A DNA stretch of 64,000 nucleotides from DSYU01 sp964437595 (GTDB lineage: Bacteria; Chloroflexota; Anaerolineae; Anaerolineales; Anaerolineaceae), in NCBI GenBank assembly GCA_964437595.1, contig CAYTHO010000002.1:62001-126000 (forward strand), read 5' to 3'. Both the position numbers and the translations under genes were made by a program. The notes beneath the pieces are model-generated. The model was not told the DNA's origin, did no database searches, and saw nothing but the letters and a program-made list of their open reading frames with translations. This document shows positions 61,901 through 64,000 of this stretch, piece by piece (position 1 is the stretch's first letter; every line of letters begins with the position of its first letter).

Positions 61901-64000
61901 TCTCGGCTACCGCATAAGCAACAGATGTTTTTGCTTTACGCCCAGCGCGCAAATTAAGTGCCGCAAGGTCTACTCGCTCGAGCGGATCTGAAATCAGGTG
62001 CCAGCCGGCGTTCAAATGCCCGCAAATTTCGAATAAGCGCTCATCCAATTCCTGCTCTGATACATTTTGCTGAAGGAAGCGCCCAATCTGAAGATGAATA
62101 GAGGCCCGATCCTTTTCTGGCACGAGAGAATAAGCTACTTGCTGCAATCGGTCGTGTACAAACCGGTAGTTTGGTCGCTGCGAGCGGATGATGGTTCCCA
62201 TACCAATAGGGATCTGCCGCCCTTCTTCATTAAAAAAATGATAAATATGATTTTGTGGAATAACAAACCCTTCTTGTAAAGCCATTCGCAGATCCGCCGC
62301 AGTAACGGCTAAAGGTTGTTGGTACGCAGACGCCAGTGTCTCCACATCGAACGTAGTGCCTATAAAAGCAGCTAACTTTAATACTGCTTGTGTTTCCTGA
62401 GGCAGCTTTTGTAGCTGAATGGCCAAAAATTCAACAACATCCTCAGTCAATGACATCATATTGACTCGGGTGAGATCGCACTGCCAGTAGCATTTTTCTG
62501 TATTAAAAGTTATCAATCCGTCTGCATAGAGCGCTTTCAAAAACTGATGGCTGTATAGTGGATTTCCTTTCGTTCTTTGATATACCAGTTTAGTTAATGG
62601 TGATGCAATTTCGGGGGAACAATTTAGTGTATTCGCAATCATCTGGTTTATATCCCACATCTTCAAGGGCGCAAGTGAAATGGTGTTGAAGCCCACCTCA
62701 CTATTCCTGATATTACCAATTGCAGATCTTAACGGATGCGAATCAGACAAATCAGCATCACGGTACGTTCCAAGCAGGAGCAAGTACCCACCCGGCGTTT
62801 CACCCATTAGTAATTCAATTAAGTTGAGGGAAGAAGTATCTGCCCATTGTAAATCGTCGAAGAAGATTACTAATGGGTGTTCACCTGTAGCAAAGCATGC
62901 AATGAATTTTTGAAAAAGCGTATTAAACCGATTTTGGGCCGCGGTACCGCTCAGTTGAGGAACCGGAGGTTGAGGGCCTATTACCCGCTGCAGTTCTGGA
63001 ATAACATCAACAATAACTTGTCCGTTCTGGCCTAAAGCGTCTAGAATCTTATCGCGCCAGGTTTCACATTCGACCTCACTTGCGCTCATCATTTGTATAA
63101 CCAGGTCACGAAAAGCCTGCACAAATGCGGAATAAGGAATATTGGGGCTGAACTCCTCAAATTTTCCCTTAATGAAAAAACCACGCTGGCGGACGATGGA
63201 CTTATGGATTTCGTTAATAATGGCAGTTTTGCCGATTCCTAAACTGCCAGTAATCAGCATGATTTCTGTATGCCCATCCATCACTCGCTCGAAGGCAGAC
63301 AGCATCATAGCGATTTCCTGCTCACGCCCGTATAACTTCTCCGCAATCAGGAACCGAATCGGTAAATCATGACTACCAAGCTGAAAACCAGCAATTTGCC
63401 CAGATACCTGCCACTGACGCCAGCAGGTGTCTAAATCATATTTGAGACCAGACGCGCTTTGATAGCGGTCCTCTGGGGCCTTTGACAATAATTTCAGAAT
63501 AATACTGGAAATAATTTGTGGAATTGCCGGGTTGATTCCACTGGGTGAAACTGGCATTTTCGCCAGGTGGTAATGGATTAATTCCAACGGGTCCGCCGAA
63601 TCGAAGGGGCGCATTCCGGTTAAGACCTCGTAGAGTGTGACTCCAAGCGAGTATAAATCCGCGCGATAATCTACCGTCCGATTCATTCTCCCGGTTTGCT
63701 CTGGCGAAATATAGGCCAGGTCTCCTTCCAGCACCTGGGGACTTTGTAAGGTCGGCATCTCACGGCTTAATGTGGTGGCCTGGCCAAAGTCTATTAGTTT
63801 TAACTCGCCAGTTTGAGAATTGATAACGATGTTTGCTGGATTTATGTTCTTGTGTATTACACCCGCGTTTTGGATCTGATCAACTGCGTCGACCAGTTTT
63901 GAGGCAACATCATAAAACTGCGAGAAATTATACATTGCAACGCCAACCCGAAATTCATTAAGCCATTGCTGTAATGATATTCCTCCGAAATCTTCCAGAA
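58998..64000 (-). CDS. Giant kinase-like / AAA ATPase / GAF / histidine kinase signalling protein (5' end outside window)
   Basis: The frame stays open to the right edge, so over 1660 residues are present and the start is missing. In order: a protein-kinase-like domain (the N-lobe mostly outside; catalytic-loop motif HKNINPAN, IDFGQAT, YISPEQTGR), an AAA-type ATPase with Walker A GSLGIGKT (near nt 63240) and a Walker B-like VIFFDDLQWAD, a long helical repeat region, a GAF domain (about nt 59750-60200), a HisKA domain with the phospho-His in YSVSHDLRAPL (codon nt 59634-59636), and an ATPase domain with NAFKFTGKHERAK, DDGAGFD and GTGIGLATV. This is the layout of large cyanobacterial and Chloroflexota hybrid kinases. 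No response regulator is seen in the window. The catalytic Asp of the kinase HRD motif is Asn (codon nt 63846-63848). Confidence 0.93.
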   Translation of the reverse strand, partial: LEDFGGISLQQWLNEFRVGVAMYNFSQFYDVASKLVDAVDQIQNAGVIHKNINPANIVINSQTGELKLIDFGQATTLSREMPTLQSPQVLEGDLAYISPEQTGRMNRTVDYRADLYSLGVTLYEVLTGMRPFDSADPLELIHYHLAKMPVSPSGINPAIPQIISSIILKLLSKAPEDRYQSASGLKYDLDTCWRQWQVSGQIAGFQLGSHDLPIRFLIAEKLYGREQEIAMMLSAFERVMDGHTEIMLITGSLGIGKTAIINEIHKSIVRQRGFFIKGKFEEFSPNIPYSAFVQAFRDLVIQMMSASEVECETWRDKILDALGQNGQVIVDVIPELQRVIGPQPPVPQLSGTAAQNRFNTLFQKFIACFATGEHPLVIFFDDLQWADTSSLNLIELLMGETPGGYLLLLGTYRDADLSDSHPLRSAIGNIRNSEVGFNTISLAPLKMWDINQMIANTLNCSPEIASPLTKLVYQRTKGNPLYSHQFLKALYADGLITFNTEKCYWQCDLTRVNMMSLTEDVVEFLAIQLQKLPQETQAVLKLAAFIGTTFDVETLASAYQQPLAVTAADLRMALQEGFVIPQNHIYHFFNEEGRQIPIGMGTIIRSQRPNYRFVHDRLQQVAYSLVPEKDRASIHLQIGRFLQQNVSEQELDERLFEICGHLNAGWHLISDPLERVDLAALNLRAGRKAKTSVAYAVAENYLRTGEKLLPPDAWETCYELSLSLHSDLAELAYLSNDFEEVERCAGLVLDRAHPLLDRVKVYEILIQSSIASYQLKPALKLGLKVLGEFGIVFPENPGPEDLENMFREVNLELEGKSIADLESLPIMTDPESLAVMRILSSIGGTANFSAPSLFPLLVGRQLILSIQHGNTPTSIYAYASYGTLLCGVLDDIERGYKFGQLALRLLQRFDANEVFTRNYFQYYGFIHHWKHPLSETLSPLLEAYHAGLETGDFEFACYSVSYHLMNSYYAGRNLDELASEITFCRAAIDSHHQESSYNYCGTLLQAVLSLLDGPDQPGLIPDEPNDKNWEQDVQRQTRVYLETGEIPALHNLLLQKLILSYLFEDYTKASQYARQSEQYLDGVQGSMAVVLHYFYDSLVKLALVPDSPTDSQTVLLAQVAKNLDKLRRWAAKSPVNFRHKLELVEAERQRVIKKTLAAFEAYERAITFARENGFLQDEALALELTARFFLAWGKERIARLYLTEAKEAYQRWGARKKIAQLEQRYPNVLGVSTPSHITKPVVDIFNRGVGAEPSVEVPNLDLATVIKASQAIAVEIELAPLLKRMLQIILENAGAQRGVLLLEENGDWMVKAEGTVDSNEVELLQGEKIRDSLKIPTSLIAYVVQSHQNMVLDDAAAGQFSEDPYIRKNKVRSVLCLQLANRGKLNGILYLENNLIARAFTADRLELLNLLSAQMAISIDNAHLYGNLEAEVNKRTRQLEEINQELESFSYSVSHDLRAPLRSLQGFSQALLEDYGDQLNAEGRGFLQRIIEANVQMRLIIDSLLQLSRVTRQEMQLETIDLSEMARQIADRLHESQPERVIDWVIMPGVSVRGDSGLLWIVMENILGNAFKFTGKHERAKIEFGCLIQQGERVYYVRDDGAGFDMAYVNKLFNPFERLHTHSEFEGTGIGLATVRRIIQRHGGRIWAESIAHHGATFFFTLAASA

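Overview
The window is a 64 kb piece of a bacterial chromosome of intermediate GC, most likely from a Chloroflexota bacterium of the Anaerolineae type. This is an inference from gene content: actinobacterial/archaeal-type myo-inositol-phosphate synthase, a giant serine/threonine-kinase-like plus AAA plus histidine kinase protein, glutaredoxin-like protein disulfide oxidoreductase, DUF3048 and DUF4349 lipoproteins, many lipobox signal peptides, and a homocysteine methyltransferase/MTHFR fusion. No 16S rRNA is present to prove it. I see no phage, insertion sequence, CRISPR array or replication origin.

Region 1 (1-22288, plus strand) is the 3' part of a hybrid polyketide/non-ribosomal peptide gene cluster whose start lies outside the window. 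In order: the end of a PKS module (C-methyltransferase, KR, ACP), an EamA-type exporter, a fully reducing PKS module (KS-AT-DH-ER-KR-ACP), an NRPS module (docking-C-A-PCP) whose A-domain code reads as glycine, a PKS module (KS-AT-KR-ACP), and a terminating NRPS module (docking-C-A-PCP-TE). Most junctions are ATGA overlaps, so the genes are translationally coupled, and gene order matches the expected chain order. The inferred product end is an alpha-methyl-beta-hydroxy acyl chain lengthened by a saturated C2 unit, then a glycine-derived 4-amino-3-hydroxybutanoyl unit, then one amino acid of unknown identity, released by the TE.

Region 2 (22347-28226, plus) follows with no visible terminator: an SGNH-hydrolase lipoprotein, a Gfo/Idh/MocA oxidoreductase, a GH39 beta-xylosidase-like enzyme and a GH120-like beta-helix enzyme. 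It is closed by a clear Rho-independent terminator. Region 3 (28500-40108, plus apart from one tRNA) holds a DedA/VTT membrane protein, thioredoxin-type arsenate reductase, a chemoreceptor with a long leader, tRNA-Pro(CGG), inositol-phosphate synthase with a polysaccharide deacetylase, a HIT protein and three tandem LysM/M23 lipoproteins.

Region 4 (40168-46700, minus) has a redox pair (OsmC and a two-CXXC disulfide oxidoreductase) and a long operon: membrane protein, selA, M24 peptidase, tsaD, ECF sigma factor and zinc-finger anti-sigma factor, ending at a terminator. Region 5 (46809-55823, plus) starts divergently with a promoter, SAM-I riboswitch and terminator controlling metH and a homocysteine methyltransferase/MTHFR fusion, followed by DUF3048, metallophosphoesterase and DUF4349 genes. 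Region 6 (55887-64000, minus) has a beta-lactamase-fold hydrolase, a DUF362 iron-sulfur protein and the giant kinase, which runs off the right edge.
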